This document shows positions 17,111 to 25,120 of a DNA stretch of 64,000 nucleotides, one piece after another. This stretch comes from Prochlorococcus sp. scB241_528O2 (GTDB lineage: Bacteria > Cyanobacteriota > Cyanobacteriia > PCC-6307 > Cyanobiaceae), in contig JFLJ01000156.1 of the NCBI GenBank assembly GCA_000634115.1, positions 124,001 through 188,000 of the forward strand, in the 5' to 3' direction. Numbering within the stretch: the stretch's first letter is position 1; each line of letters opens with the position of its first letter. Both the position numbers and the translations under genes were made by a program. Below the pieces are notes generated by a model. That model did no database searches, was not told the origin of the DNA, and worked only from the letters and a program-made list of their open reading frames with translations.

Positions 17111-18375
17111 CTTCTTAGAGATCTAGAGCGTTTCAAAATAGATAAGACTAATCCAATAGAAATAAAATTAATCATCAAAGATGTTCTACCATAGCTCATA
17201 AACGGAAGAGGTATTCCAGTAACTGGTCCTAAGCCAATTGTCATAAATAAGTTAATAACTATTTGGAACAAAAAAGTTGCAGCAATTCCAATAACAATGA
17301 GAGATTCAAAATCATTTCTAGCACTTTTTGAAATATTAATAAGTTTTTTAATCAACAAAAAGAACAAAAATAAAACTATTGTGCATCCCAAAAAACCTAA
17401 CTCTTCGCCTAAAGCACTGAATATAAAATCAGTATGTTGCTCTGGTATAAATTGCAAATTAGTCAGCTTACCTTGTAACAAACCAGTCCCAAACAAACCT
17501 CCAGAACCAATTGCAATTTTACTCTGTATCAAATGATATCCCCCACCTAATGGATCTCTATTAGGATCTAAAAATAATAGTAATCTATCTTTTTGATATT
17601 CTTTTAGACCATATTGCCACAAAATTGGGGTTAGTTTTGCAACCAATGAATGAAAGAAAACAATAAAAATAGAGAAAATTATTTTCTTTTTCGAAGATCT
17701 ATAAGCAAGATAGCCCATAAATGGAATCCAAAAAATAAGAACAGTTGGTAAAGTTAAATAAAATATAGAGGTAACAAGACAAAAGACTAATATCAAAAGC
17801 CATTCTATGGGCATTTGAGACCAATAGAGCATCACAGATGTCAAAACTAATAAAACCAAAGAGGTGCCTAAGTCCGGTTGAAAAAAAATCAATACCCAAG
17901 GAACAATAACTACTAATAAGGGCAATACTAGATCGCTTATTGTTGAAATTATTTTTTTGTCTAGTACTAAAGCAAGAGTTAATACAGTACTCAATTTAGC
18001 TACTTCTGAAGGCTGAAAGGAAAAAATTCCAAAGTTTAACCATCTTTGAGCTCCAGAAATTGAGATCCCAAAAAAATAAATTAGAAATAAGGATATTAAA
18101 GTGCACAAATAGAATGGTATCAAATACTTTCTAAGCCTCTCCAATGGTATATAAGAAATAAGAAATGCCAAAATATAACCTAAGAGACCAGTTAATATGT
18201 GACTTGAGTAATTAGATACTAATAAATCTCCCTGAATACTTTTTATTAAAGAACCCGAAATAAGAACTAAAAATAGAGGTATCAATAGTATTGGAGAAAG
18301 TAAAAATCCTCTACTAAACTTGTCTTTTTTTTGAATAAACCCTCTCTTATTAAATGAATAAATTCCCCTAGACAT
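17107..18375 (-). CDS. rodA: RodA-type SEDS peptidoglycan glycosyltransferase
   Basis: Polytopic membrane protein of 422 residues with about ten hydrophobic helices, of the RodA/FtsW/SpoVE family that polymerises glycan strands for cell elongation. Recognisable segments are FQPDLGTSLV, LDPNRDPLGGGYH, QSKIAIGSGGLFGTG, LPEQHTDFIFSALGEELG-like (here FIPEQHTDFIF) and IPLPFMSYGRTSLM near the C-terminus. RodA rather than FtsW is favoured by the QGKLT-x-L-x-FIPEQHTDF region and the absence of a long C-terminal tail. It lies between mrp (3-base gap) and the kinase gene (4-base overlap). Confidence 0.92.
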   Translation of the reverse strand: MSRGIYSFNKRGFIQKKDKFSRGFLLSPILLIPLFLVLISGSLIKSIQGDLLVSNYSSHILTGLLGYILAFLISYIPLERLRKYLIPFYLCTLISLFLIYFFGISISGAQRWLNFGIFSFQPSEVAKLSTVLTLALVLDKKIISTISDLVLPLLVVIVPWVLIFFQPDLGTSLVLLVLTSVMLYWSQMPIEWLLILVFCLVTSIFYLTLPTVLIFWIPFMGYLAYRSSKKKIIFSIFIVFFHSLVAKLTPILWQYGLKEYQKDRLLLFLDPNRDPLGGGYHLIQSKIAIGSGGLFGTGLLQGKLTNLQFIPEQHTDFIFSALGEELGFLGCTIVLFLFFLLIKKLINISKSARNDFESLIVIGIAATFLFQIVINLFMTIGLGPVTGIPLPFMSYGRTSLMINFISIGLVLSILKRSRSLRS

Positions 18376-18378
18376 TAA

Positions 18379-19449
18379 TTATCTATTAACAAATTGATTT
18401 TTAATTAATTGAGCTAAGTTACCAAATTCAATAGAACTTTTTTTATTGGGTTGGCTTAGTGAGATTGGTATTCCTTTATTACTTTCATCAACAAGAGGAA
18501 TTTCAATAGGAATTTGAGCTAATAATGGTAAATTATTTTCTTTAGCCAGGGTTTCTCCCCCACCTTTACCAAAAATTTCATATTTTTTACTAGGCATATC
18601 TGGCGGAATAAATACCGACATATTTTCTACAATTCCCAATAAAGGTACGCCAAGTTGTTTAAACATTTGTAATCCCCTCCTCGCATCTTGCAAAGATACT
18701 TGTTGTGGAGTGGTAACGACAATAGCTCCAGAAATAGGGACAGATTGAGAAAGGGATATTTGAGCATCTCCTGTTCCTGGAGGCAAGTCAATAACCAAAA
18801 AATCAAGATTATCCCATTCAACTTGGTACAGAAATTGACGAATAATGCTATTAAGCATTGGTCCTCTCCATATGACTGGCTGACCTTCTTCAATGAGAAA
18901 ACCCATTGATACTAAAGAAATTCCATATTTGTTTATTGGTATTAACCTTTGATCATTACCACTACCGTCAGTAACCTTTGGATTCTGGTCAGCAACTCCC
19001 ATCATTGAGGGAGTATTAGGTCCATAGATATCAGCATCCAGCAAACCAGTTTTTAATCCTAATTTAGCTAAAGAACAAGCAAGATTAACAGCAATTGTAC
19101 TTTTACCAACTCCACCTTTACCACTGCTAACAGCGATGATATGTCGAATACCATCAATATGCTTCAACTCAGGGCCATTAGTTTCAGTTTTAGATTCTGT
19201 TTTGGAAAGATTATTATCTATCTCTATTTGAACATCATCAATATCTTCAAAATCCAAAAGTATTTTGCGAACCTCTTGTACAATTCTATCTCTCTGAGAA
19301 TTTGCGAATGATGGTAATGATAGTGTTACGATTACTCTTGGTATAGTTACTCTTACGTTTTTAATCCAAGCTAATTCAATTACATTTTTCTTTGATCCAG
19401 CATCTAGAATCTTTTGTAAAGCAAAATTCGCATCTTCTATTGTGGTCAT
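18379..19449 (-). CDS. mrp: Mrp/ApbC-family iron-sulfur cluster carrier ATPase
   Basis: Protein of 356 residues with an N-terminal MIP18/DUF59-like domain (about 1-80) and a C-terminal ParA/MinD-like NTPase. The deviant Walker A SGKGGVGKS is at 109-117, followed by LLDADIYGPNTPSMMG and FLVIDLPPGTGDAQISLSQ. The family carries or transfers Fe-S clusters. The CxxC that binds the bridging cluster in E. coli and eukaryotic homologues is absent: the corresponding stretch reads ENMSVFIPPDMPSKKYEIFG. This variant appears typical of cyanobacteria as far as I recall. First gene of an mrp-rodA-kinase run. Confidence 0.92.
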   Translation of the reverse strand: MTTIEDANFALQKILDAGSKKNVIELAWIKNVRVTIPRVIVTLSLPSFANSQRDRIVQEVRKILLDFEDIDDVQIEIDNNLSKTESKTETNGPELKHIDGIRHIIAVSSGKGGVGKSTIAVNLACSLAKLGLKTGLLDADIYGPNTPSMMGVADQNPKVTDGSGNDQRLIPINKYGISLVSMGFLIEEGQPVIWRGPMLNSIIRQFLYQVEWDNLDFLVIDLPPGTGDAQISLSQSVPISGAIVVTTPQQVSLQDARRGLQMFKQLGVPLLGIVENMSVFIPPDMPSKKYEIFGKGGGETLAKENNLPLLAQIPIEIPLVDESNKGIPISLSQPNKKSSIEFGNLAQLIKNQFVNR

Positions 19450-19607
19450 TAAATTTTTAAATATTTTGACAAGACAGTCGACTGTTGAAAAGATTAAGAA
19501 CTATGTCGAACTATCAAATAATAGGAAATAAGTTCCCCTTAAGAGAAATTATAAAGGGAAACTTATAATTAACCAAAAAATTTTTTTCTTCAAGATTTAC
19601 TAAATAA

Positions 19608-20636
19608 ATGTTCAAAGAACCTCCTAAAAACTCGAGAGAAAAAACTAAAAATCTCTTATTAACTCTTCAAGACAAAATTTGTTCAGGCCTTGAAAATGTA
19701 GATGGCAAAGGAAAATTCATTGAAGAATCCTGGCTAAGAGACGAAGGAGGGGGAGGAAGATCAAGAGTATTGAAAAACGGTTCTATTTTTGAGCAAGCAG
19801 GAGTAAATTTCTCTGAAGTATATGGAAAAGAATTACCTCAATCAATAATCTCTCAAAGGCCAGAAGCAAAAGGTCATGAATGGTTTGCTACAGGAACTTC
19901 AATGGTATTGCATCCTAAGAATCCATATATACCTACAGTTCATCTAAATTATCGGTATTTCGAAGCTGGTCCTGTTTGGTGGTTTGGTGGGGGTGCAGAC
20001 TTAACCCCTTTTTATCCTTATCTTTCTGATGTAAGAAATTTTCATAAAGAGCATAAAAAAGCTTGTGAGAAAGTTGATAAGAATTTGCATAAAGTATTCA
20101 AACCATGGTGTGATGAATATTTCTTCTTGAAGCACAGAAATGAATCTAGAGGAATAGGAGGTATTTTTTATGATTATCAAGATGGTTCAGGAAACATTTA
20201 TAAAGGAAATAATCAAAATGGAGAGGCATCAAAAGCGTCACAAAATATTGGTAAATCTAATTTAAATTGGGATGATTTATTTTCTTTAGCAGAAAACTGT
20301 GGGAATGCATTCCTACCTTCATATCTTCCCATTATTGAAAACAGAGCTACTCAAACATATACATCTAAGGAAAGAGAATTCCAGCTATATCGAAGGGGCA
20401 GATATGTCGAATTCAATTTAGTTTGGGATAGAGGGACAATTTTTGGACTGCAAACAAACGGTAGAACTGAATCAATATTAATGTCATTGCCGCCTTTAGC
20501 CAGATGGGAGTATGGATATAGAGCTAAAAAGGGCTCTAGAGAAGAATTTCTCACATCAATTTTTACAAAGCCCCAAGATTGGTTAAATGATAAAGACTTA
20601 GAAAAATTTTGTATGGAGAATAATATCTTTGATTAA
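19608..20636 (+). CDS. hemF: Oxygen-dependent coproporphyrinogen III oxidase
   Basis: Converts coproporphyrinogen III to protoporphyrinogen IX using O2, on the heme and chlorophyll pathway. Family segments across the 342 residues include [33 protein letters not shown] with the catalytic-region His, [25 protein letters not shown] and the C-terminal [32 protein letters not shown] region. Length is normal for cyanobacterial HemF. Upstream lies a 158-base AT-rich gap to the divergent mrp gene that must hold both promoters. Confidence 0.97.
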   Translation: MFKEPPKNSREKTKNLLLTLQDKICSGLENVDGKGKFIEESWLRDEGGGGRSRVLKNGSIFEQAGVNFSEVYGKELPQSIISQRPEAKGHEWFATGTSMVLHPKNPYIPTVHLNYRYFEAGPVWWFGGGADLTPFYPYLSDVRNFHKEHKKACEKVDKNLHKVFKPWCDEYFFLKHRNESRGIGGIFYDYQDGSGNIYKGNNQNGEASKASQNIGKSNLNWDDLFSLAENCGNAFLPSYLPIIENRATQTYTSKEREFQLYRRGRYVEFNLVWDRGTIFGLQTNGRTESILMSLPPLARWEYGYRAKKGSREEFLTSIFTKPQDWLNDKDLEKFCMENNIFD

Positions 20637-20664
20637 ACATTATCAAAAAACTTTTTAACTTATC

Positions 20665-21222
20665 TTAAATAGGAGTTTTAAATAAAGAACCGTCGCTTTT
20701 CAATTGAAGTTTTTCTCCAAGTTCATTTTCTAAAGAGATTAATTCATCCCTATGCGCTCTTAATCTCATGAAAGTTGAATCATTATCATTTTCATTGATT
20801 AATCTTAATTCAAATTTCTCCTCTCTTGCTGACTTTTTAAAATAAACGATACCAGACAAAGGTCCACCAATTAATCCTAAAAGGATAGGCCACCAACCTA
20901 ATTCAGGATATATTTGAATAATTACTAATCCCAAAGCGCAAGAACCAAAACCGCCAAGAAAACCTAAAAAAATTGCTAAAAATTTACTAGAAACAACTTG
21001 TCCTTTAAATATTAAAATTCTTTGTTCACAATCTCCTCCCGTTTGCTTCCATCCCCTTAAATTAAGCCATTCACATAAACCATTTAAAACTTTAACTGGC
21101 TGTTGGGAAGATGAAATCTCAACAATGGTTGTTCTATCTTTACTTGAAGCTCTAAGAAAAAAAAATAATCCTATAGCGAGAAGAATTGTCAGCAATAATG
21201 TTGAATTTAAGGAATAGGGCAT
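20665..21222 (-). CDS. Cofactor assembly of complex C subunit B (CCB2/CCB4-like) protein
   Basis: Protein of 185 residues with an N-terminal membrane helix (residues 8-24). A short soluble stretch (LNLRGWKQTGGDCEQRILIFKGQV) is followed by a second hydrophobic pair (FLAIFLGFLGGFGSCALGL and WWPILLGLIGGPLSGIVYF), then a soluble C-terminal helix. This layout fits the cyanobacterial/plastid CCB2/CCB4 family that helps attach heme ci covalently to cytochrome b6. Assignment rests on overall resemblance and topology, with no catalytic motif to check. Convergent with hemF (28-base gap). Confidence 0.7.
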   Translation of the reverse strand: MPYSLNSTLLLTILLAIGLFFFLRASSKDRTTIVEISSSQQPVKVLNGLCEWLNLRGWKQTGGDCEQRILIFKGQVVSSKFLAIFLGFLGGFGSCALGLVIIQIYPELGWWPILLGLIGGPLSGIVYFKKSAREEKFELRLINENDNDSTFMRLRAHRDELISLENELGEKLQLKSDGSLFKTPI

Positions 21223-21387
21223 TAAATAAATTTGTTATATTAACTCAAGAATGAAAATTAAAGTTACATCCTATTATAATTTTTTAGATTTATTCTGTAA
21301 AATAAAAATACCAGATAAAAAATTCTTAATTATATAAAACCCTTATTAATACTCCGAATCCTAAATGACTTTAATTACTTATTAAAT

Positions 21388-22023
21388 ATGAATATTGAAA
21401 ATAAAAATATTGATCTCCTTTATAGTGATTTAACAGCAGATTTATATAATCTTTATAAAAAATCATCCTACCTAGCTATTGACACTGAAGCAATGGGGTT
21501 AATCCATGGAAGAGATAGATTGTGTTTAGTACAAATTTGCAATGAATTCCAAAGAACATCCTGCATCAAAATCGAACTTAATACATCTTCTTCTCCTAAT
21601 TTAAAAGATCTTCTTGAGGATGAAAAAATTACTAAAATCTTTCACTATGCAAGATTTGATTTAGCAGCGCTAAAATGCAATCTTGGAATTAATACAAAAA
21701 ATATTTTTTGTACAAAAATCGCTAGTAAGTTGGCAAGAACATATACAAATAAACATGGTTTAAAAGATTTAATTAATGAATTATTAGGAATAGAATTAGA
21801 CAAAAGTTCACAAAGCAGTGATTGGGGTAGGGTAGAAGATTTAACAAAAGATCAATTAGATTATGCAGCAAATGATGTTAAGTATTTAATTCAGGCGATG
21901 CATAAATTAAAAGTTATCTTAGAGAGAGAAAATAGATATGAGTTAGCTCAAAAATGTTTCACAACAGTTGCTGTGCATGCTGATTTAGACATACTCAAAT
22001 TTTCAAATATATTTGAACATTAA
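21388..22023 (+). CDS. RNase D-like DEDD 3'-5' exonuclease
   Basis: A stand-alone 3'-5' exonuclease domain of the DEDD family (211 residues). Exo I is LAIDTEAMGL with Asp32 and Glu34, Exo II is HYARFDLAALK, and Exo III is DYAANDVKYLIQ with the Tyr/Asp pair. KHGLKDLINELLGIELDKSSQSSDW between them is characteristic of RNase D. E. coli RNase D adds two HRDC domains (about 370 residues); these are missing, so it is a minimal form, probably acting on tRNA or other RNA 3' ends. Ends 3 bases from a convergent small gene. Confidence 0.88.
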   Translation: MNIENKNIDLLYSDLTADLYNLYKKSSYLAIDTEAMGLIHGRDRLCLVQICNEFQRTSCIKIELNTSSSPNLKDLLEDEKITKIFHYARFDLAALKCNLGINTKNIFCTKIASKLARTYTNKHGLKDLINELLGIELDKSSQSSDWGRVEDLTKDQLDYAANDVKYLIQAMHKLKVILERENRYELAQKCFTTVAVHADLDILKFSNIFEH

Positions 22024-22026
22024 AAA

Positions 22027-22293
22027 TCAATCTTCAGTTAAAAAATTATCTTCATCATTAATAGTTTCCATAAGCTTATCAAGTATTCTTGAAGAACTTA
22101 ATTTATCCCCTTCATTTTTTTCACAAATTTCTAAGAGATTTTGAGCAACTTTTATTTTTTCTTGAATAGTTTTAGAGCCTTCTTTTGCAATTTGAATTTC
22201 TACTTTTTTCTTAGCCGAGGATAAGCTTATACTCATAATCTTTGCAATCTCTGCGCAAATTTTTAGATATTGCCGATTATTTATTGGATACAT
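22027..22293 (-). CDS. Small conserved-looking helical protein, function unknown
   Basis: An 88-residue, mostly helical, charged protein (Lys/Glu rich, e.g. SSAKKKVEIQIAKEGSKTIQEKIKVAQ) with no signal peptide, membrane segment or motif I recognise. It lies 28 bases downstream of the LpxB-related gene on the same strand and may share its transcript. Codon usage looks like that of its neighbours and the frame fills the gap neatly between two real genes, which supports it being expressed. Confidence 0.65.
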   Translation of the reverse strand: MYPINNRQYLKICAEIAKIMSISLSSAKKKVEIQIAKEGSKTIQEKIKVAQNLLEICEKNEGDKLSSSRILDKLMETINDEDNFLTED

Positions 22294-22321
22294 AAAAAAT
22301 TTAAAACACTATTGCCATTTA

Positions 22322-23581
22322 CTAAGATAACAAATCAGGGTTAATGGAATCTAAAATTTTCTTACTTGCACCAGAATTACCCATTCTTTTTTTTCCAATT
22401 TTCACCTGCTCTAACCGATAAACTTTTTCACTCAAAAGTAAACTCAAACGTTTTAAAAGAATTTTTTTATTCTTGCAAACAAAAACACTACCTCCTAATA
22501 ATCTTGATTGCCTTTTTGCAAATGATTTTGTAAATTGTGGTCCTGATCCTGGAAGAGATAAAGATGGAATTCCAAGGCCAGTAATTTGCTCTGTAGCAGT
22601 TCCTGCATTAGATAAGCCAACTTCTGCCAAACTAGCCCATAAATTGAATTTACCTTTTCCAATCACTACATATTGATCTTTTTTTTTCCAAACTGAATCT
22701 TCATCAATAAAAAAATGAACTTTACTCTGTTTTATAAAACCGTATTTACTTAAATAACTTTGAATTTTAATCCCATTCGCATTAAGACTCAAAGGCAAAA
22801 GTATTACCAAATCGTTAGGTAAATTAAAATCCTGTAAGCAGTCAAGAAAATTATCAAGATTTTTTAATGCTTCTGGGTATCTACTTCCAACTAATAAAAT
22901 AATCCTTTTAAAAGAAATAATATTTGATATCTTCTCATTTTTTGCATTAACAAAATCCATCATTGGATTACCCAAATATTTTGCATGAATCTTTTTTTTA
23001 TTCAAATTAGAAGCTGTGATTTTATCTCTCATAATTAAATTTTTACATCTTGGAGATGTCATTAAAAACATTTCCCATGGATCCCATTCAGAACCTTTCA
23101 ACCTATGATAAAAATCGCTTAAAGCCCAACCTGGGCCACTACTCCAAGTATGGTCACTTTTAGGAGTTCCAATAAAACTGAATTCGCATCCTGAACTCCA
23201 TGCGTAAAGTAATGGCAGAAAATCTCCCACTGCAATGATTTTGCAGTTTTGTTTTGACTTTTGTTTTACAATTAAAAAATTTCTTAAATTATCAATTAAA
23301 AATCCCGCAAACAAATCAAGGAAAAACCCCTTCAGACTTTGATTACTAAAACCTCCGCTAGGCAGCTCTTTTAAATATCCTATTTTACGAAATTTCTTTG
23401 ATTTTATTGAATTAAATACATCTCCATTTCCTACTAAAGGCAAAACTTCAATATTTTTATTTTTTATTTTTTTTAGTAATCTTTTTATAATTTCCGATGT
23501 GATTACATCTTCTCCATGGCCATTGCATATAAATAATAGAGAATGAGTCTCCTTACTGTTAAGATCATAAAAAGATTCCAT
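22322..23581 (-). CDS. LpxB-related glycosyltransferase-like conserved protein
   Basis: Cyanobacterial protein related to lipid-A-disaccharide synthase. I start it at the ATG giving MESFYDLNSKE (419 residues), because a longer frame upstream is only the antisense of tRNA-Cys. Segments that look like a GT-B glycosyltransferase are LLFICNGHGEDVITSEI near the N-terminus, VGSRYPEALKNL at mid-length, and a C-terminal sugar-nucleotide region LAEVGLSNAGTATEQITGLGIPSLSLPG. Most picocyanobacteria lack other genes for standard lipid A synthesis, so the true acceptor is unknown; a role in outer-membrane glycolipid synthesis is an inference. Confidence 0.75.
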   Translation of the reverse strand: MESFYDLNSKETHSLLFICNGHGEDVITSEIIKRLLKKIKNKNIEVLPLVGNGDVFNSIKSKKFRKIGYLKELPSGGFSNQSLKGFFLDLFAGFLIDNLRNFLIVKQKSKQNCKIIAVGDFLPLLYAWSSGCEFSFIGTPKSDHTWSSGPGWALSDFYHRLKGSEWDPWEMFLMTSPRCKNLIMRDKITASNLNKKKIHAKYLGNPMMDFVNAKNEKISNIISFKRIILLVGSRYPEALKNLDNFLDCLQDFNLPNDLVILLPLSLNANGIKIQSYLSKYGFIKQSKVHFFIDEDSVWKKKDQYVVIGKGKFNLWASLAEVGLSNAGTATEQITGLGIPSLSLPGSGPQFTKSFAKRQSRLLGGSVFVCKNKKILLKRLSLLLSEKVYRLEQVKIGKKRMGNSGASKKILDSINPDLLS

Positions 23582-23593
23582 TGAATCTTTTTC

Positions 23594-23664
23594 GGCGGCA
23601 TGGCCAAGTGGTAAGGCAGAGGATTGCAAATCCTTTATCCCCAGTTCGAATCTGGGTGCCGCCT
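23594..23664 (+). tRNA. tRNA-Cys (anticodon GCA)
   Basis: A 71-base cloverleaf. Acceptor GGCGGCA pairs with TGCCGCC, discriminator T as usual for Cys, CCA not encoded. The anticodon stem GAGGA/TCCTT encloses TTGCAAA with anticodon GCA. The T arm CCCAG/CTGGG encloses TTCGAAT. The gene is antisense to, and 13 bases upstream of, the LpxB-related gene, and borders an accessory-looking stretch on its 3' side. Confidence 0.97.
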
Positions 23665-23673
23665 TCTTAATTC

Positions 23674-23697
23674 GGGTTACAAGATTCGCTGTAACCC
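23674..23697. repeat. Inverted repeat (8-base stem) just after tRNA-Cys
   Basis: GGGTTACA at 23674-23681 and TGTAACCC at 23690-23697 form a perfect 8-base stem with an 8-base loop, starting 10 bases after tRNA-Cys. There is no T-run after it (CTTCC follows), so it is a poor match to an intrinsic terminator. It could end or process the tRNA transcript, or be a recombination remnant. Confidence 0.6.
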
Positions 23698-23752
23698 CTT
23701 CCAACACCTTGAGTTTTGAATATCTGTTCTTAAATTTCAAAGTGTTTTTAGC

Positions 23753-23772
23753 GGTAGGTGAGTGGTAGGTGA
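23753..23772. repeat. Tandem 11-base repeat
   Basis: GGTAGGTGA occurs at 23753-23761 and 23764-23772 (period 11). It is one of the more G-rich patches in this AT-rich stretch. No function is evident. Confidence 0.55.
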
Positions 23773-23873
23773 ATCGACCTTTTTCCCTTTTGTAATATTA
23801 TCCCATGAATTCAACTACCAACATTATGTTCAAAGTGAACTAAGAATTTACAATTAAAATGTTAGGTATTTAA

Positions 23874-24056
23874 TCACTCATCTAAAGAATTCGCCCAGAC
23901 CACAAGAGAAAGAATAATATTTATTCCTATTCCCTGAACAATTAAATCACCAAATTCGTACCACAATTCGTGATACTTCCAACCCCAATCATATAAAAAT
24001 ACTTGATTTACAAATGACCAAAAGAGAAGAATTATCCAATATTTATATAAAGATTT
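23874..24056 (-). pseudogene. Startless frame for a small two-helix membrane peptide
   Basis: An open frame of 60 codons runs from just after a TAA (24057-24059) to TGA at 23874-23876. The product would have two hydrophobic helices (YWIILLFWSFVNQVFL near residues 6-21 and LIVQGIGINIILSLVVW near 38-54), separated by an aromatic-rich loop DWGWKYHELWYEF. That composition looks like a genuine small membrane protein rather than random sequence. There is no ATG or GTG in the first half; the only TTG is at codon 31. Either the 5' end has been lost (pseudogene), or a non-standard start such as ATT or ATA is used. Confidence 0.4.
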
Positions 24057-24075
24057 TTAAAATTTAAAATATTTA

Positions 24076-24156
24076 TTAACGTACTTTTGCCCCCTCTGGT
24101 AAAGGTAATTCTATGCAATCATAATTATTTTTATTCCATTTATTAATTATTCTCAT
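24076..24156 (-). CDS. Possible 26-residue small protein
   Basis: Short frame from ATG (24154-24156) to TAA (24076-24078), encoding a hydrophilic peptide that ends CIELPLPEGAKVR. There is no clear Shine-Dalgarno sequence upstream. The Pro/Gly-containing end is not what random AT-rich DNA usually encodes, and the frame lies on the same strand as the genes on either side. It is too short to be supported without conservation evidence. Confidence 0.25.
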   Translation of the reverse strand: MRIINKWNKNNYDCIELPLPEGAKVR

Positions 24157-24186
24157 CAGATTATTTCTATATAAGTTTTAACTATT

Positions 24187-24354
24187 TTAGTAATCATTAT
24201 CTGCTACGCACATTCCTAAACATCTAACACCATTTGATGCAGTCCTTTTGCAATGATTACATAAAATAGTTTCTTTTTTTGAAGGAAAATTAATTTCTGA
24301 ATTATTTCTATCCTTTAAACTTATTAAATCTTGTGTTGAATCAAATAGAGTCAT
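24187..24354 (-). CDS. Small cysteine-rich protein, function unknown
   Basis: A 55-residue frame starting at the ATG for MTLFDSTQDLISLKD; 15 further in-frame codons upstream lie inside the preceding gene and are less likely to be used. The C-terminal half has CNHCKR, then CLGMC after 9 residues, a CxxC...CxxxC arrangement that could bind zinc. The frame overlaps the end of the upstream 214-residue gene by 14 bases, suggesting coupling. I do not recognise the family. Confidence 0.55.
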   Translation of the reverse strand: MTLFDSTQDLISLKDRNNSEINFPSKKETILCNHCKRTASNGVRCLGMCVADNDY

Positions 24355-24985
24355 TCTTAGAGTCATCACTTGAGTCGATACTAACAACAAGTGAAGCATT
24401 TGTGTTGGAAGAGGGTATATCCATAATTTTTACAGTTTCTTTGGGTTCATCAATAATTTTATTTTCTTCAGTACTCTCATCAACTGCGCATGCTTCAAGA
24501 GCCTCTCTAAGTAGTGAATCAAAAGTTGCTCCAGGTAATCTATGTCTAGCAACCTCAAGAAAAGTTCTCGGTAACGATTCAGAAGCAGCATCTCTTAAAG
24601 CAGGATTATTCTTTCTGTGTTCTTGTTCTTCTTCTATGGATTTAATAAACCTCAGTGTGACATCTCTTTTTGTAGAGGCTTTTATCAGCGTATCATTTTC
24701 GGGATTACTAATATTAGAATCATTTTCAAGATCAATAAGCCTTTTTTCAAGACTATTTAATACTTCATTAGCTTCTTTACTAATATGCGCTAATTGACCA
24801 TCGGACAAGTTAGGTAAATCAGCGACAAAAACTTTTCCATGATCTCTTAGTGTCAAAAAAGTAGGTCTTGGACCTTGAGCCTGTCGACCACTCAATTCAG
24901 AATTATTACCTGTTGGTCTTTTTGGAGGTATGGGGCCAGCTGAACTACGTCTACGTGTAATTCTTTGATTATTTGCAAAAGGCAT
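24341..24985 (-). CDS. Conserved-looking cytoplasmic protein of unknown function
   Basis: A 214-residue hydrophilic protein. The basic, low-complexity N-terminus (ITRRRSSAGPIPPKRPTG) is followed by a central helical segment (about 55-160) with LPNLSDGQLAHISKEANEVLNSLEKR and SLPRTFLEVARHRLPGATFDSLLREAL. The C-terminal tail is acidic and serine-rich. There is no membrane segment or known catalytic motif. A basic head plus acidic tail could suit an adaptor or nucleic-acid-associated role, but this is speculation. It has its own 135-base upstream gap to purM and overlaps the small Cys-rich gene at its 3' end. Confidence 0.7.
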   Translation of the reverse strand: MPFANNQRITRRRSSAGPIPPKRPTGNNSELSGRQAQGPRPTFLTLRDHGKVFVADLPNLSDGQLAHISKEANEVLNSLEKRLIDLENDSNISNPENDTLIKASTKRDVTLRFIKSIEEEQEHRKNNPALRDAASESLPRTFLEVARHRLPGATFDSLLREALEACAVDESTEENKIIDEPKETVKIMDIPSSNTNASLVVSIDSSDDSKNDSI

Positions 24986-25120
24986 TGAATAAAAGGTTAA
25001 ATCTTAATACTTAAACTTCCGATATAATTCGGCGGTAATTTTATTATATTACACCTAACTTTTTCATTTGTGTATAAAAAATAATTTTTTAAAAACTCAT
25101 TTGAAAAAGATGAAAAAAAT

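Larger units (their letters stand above)
23665..24186. other. Gene-poor stretch after tRNA-Cys
   Basis: About 520 bases with no standard gene. It holds, in order, a strong inverted repeat (23674-23697), a short tandem repeat (23753-23772), a startless minus-strand frame for a two-helix membrane peptide (23874-24056) and a 26-codon minus-strand frame (24076-24156), each listed separately. I see no integrase, transposase or duplicated tRNA end that would mark an attachment site. Confidence 0.6.

Noticed and set aside
23582-23740. N-terminal extension of the LpxB-related gene (first 53 codons of the longest frame)
   Set aside because: It translates the antisense of tRNA-Cys and beyond; the peptide APRFELGIKDLQ...ALPLGHAA is a familiar artefact of tRNA antisense translation. 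The start was moved to 23581.
23594-24340. Attachment site for an integrated element at tRNA-Cys
   Set aside because: I found no duplicate of the tRNA 3' end downstream and no integrase; only the repeats and gene-poor DNA remain as indirect hints.
24333-24797. Plus-strand open frame of 154 codons
   Set aside because: It is the antisense shadow of the 214-residue minus-strand gene; Ser/Leu-rich product with no motif, and the opposite strand has better coding character.
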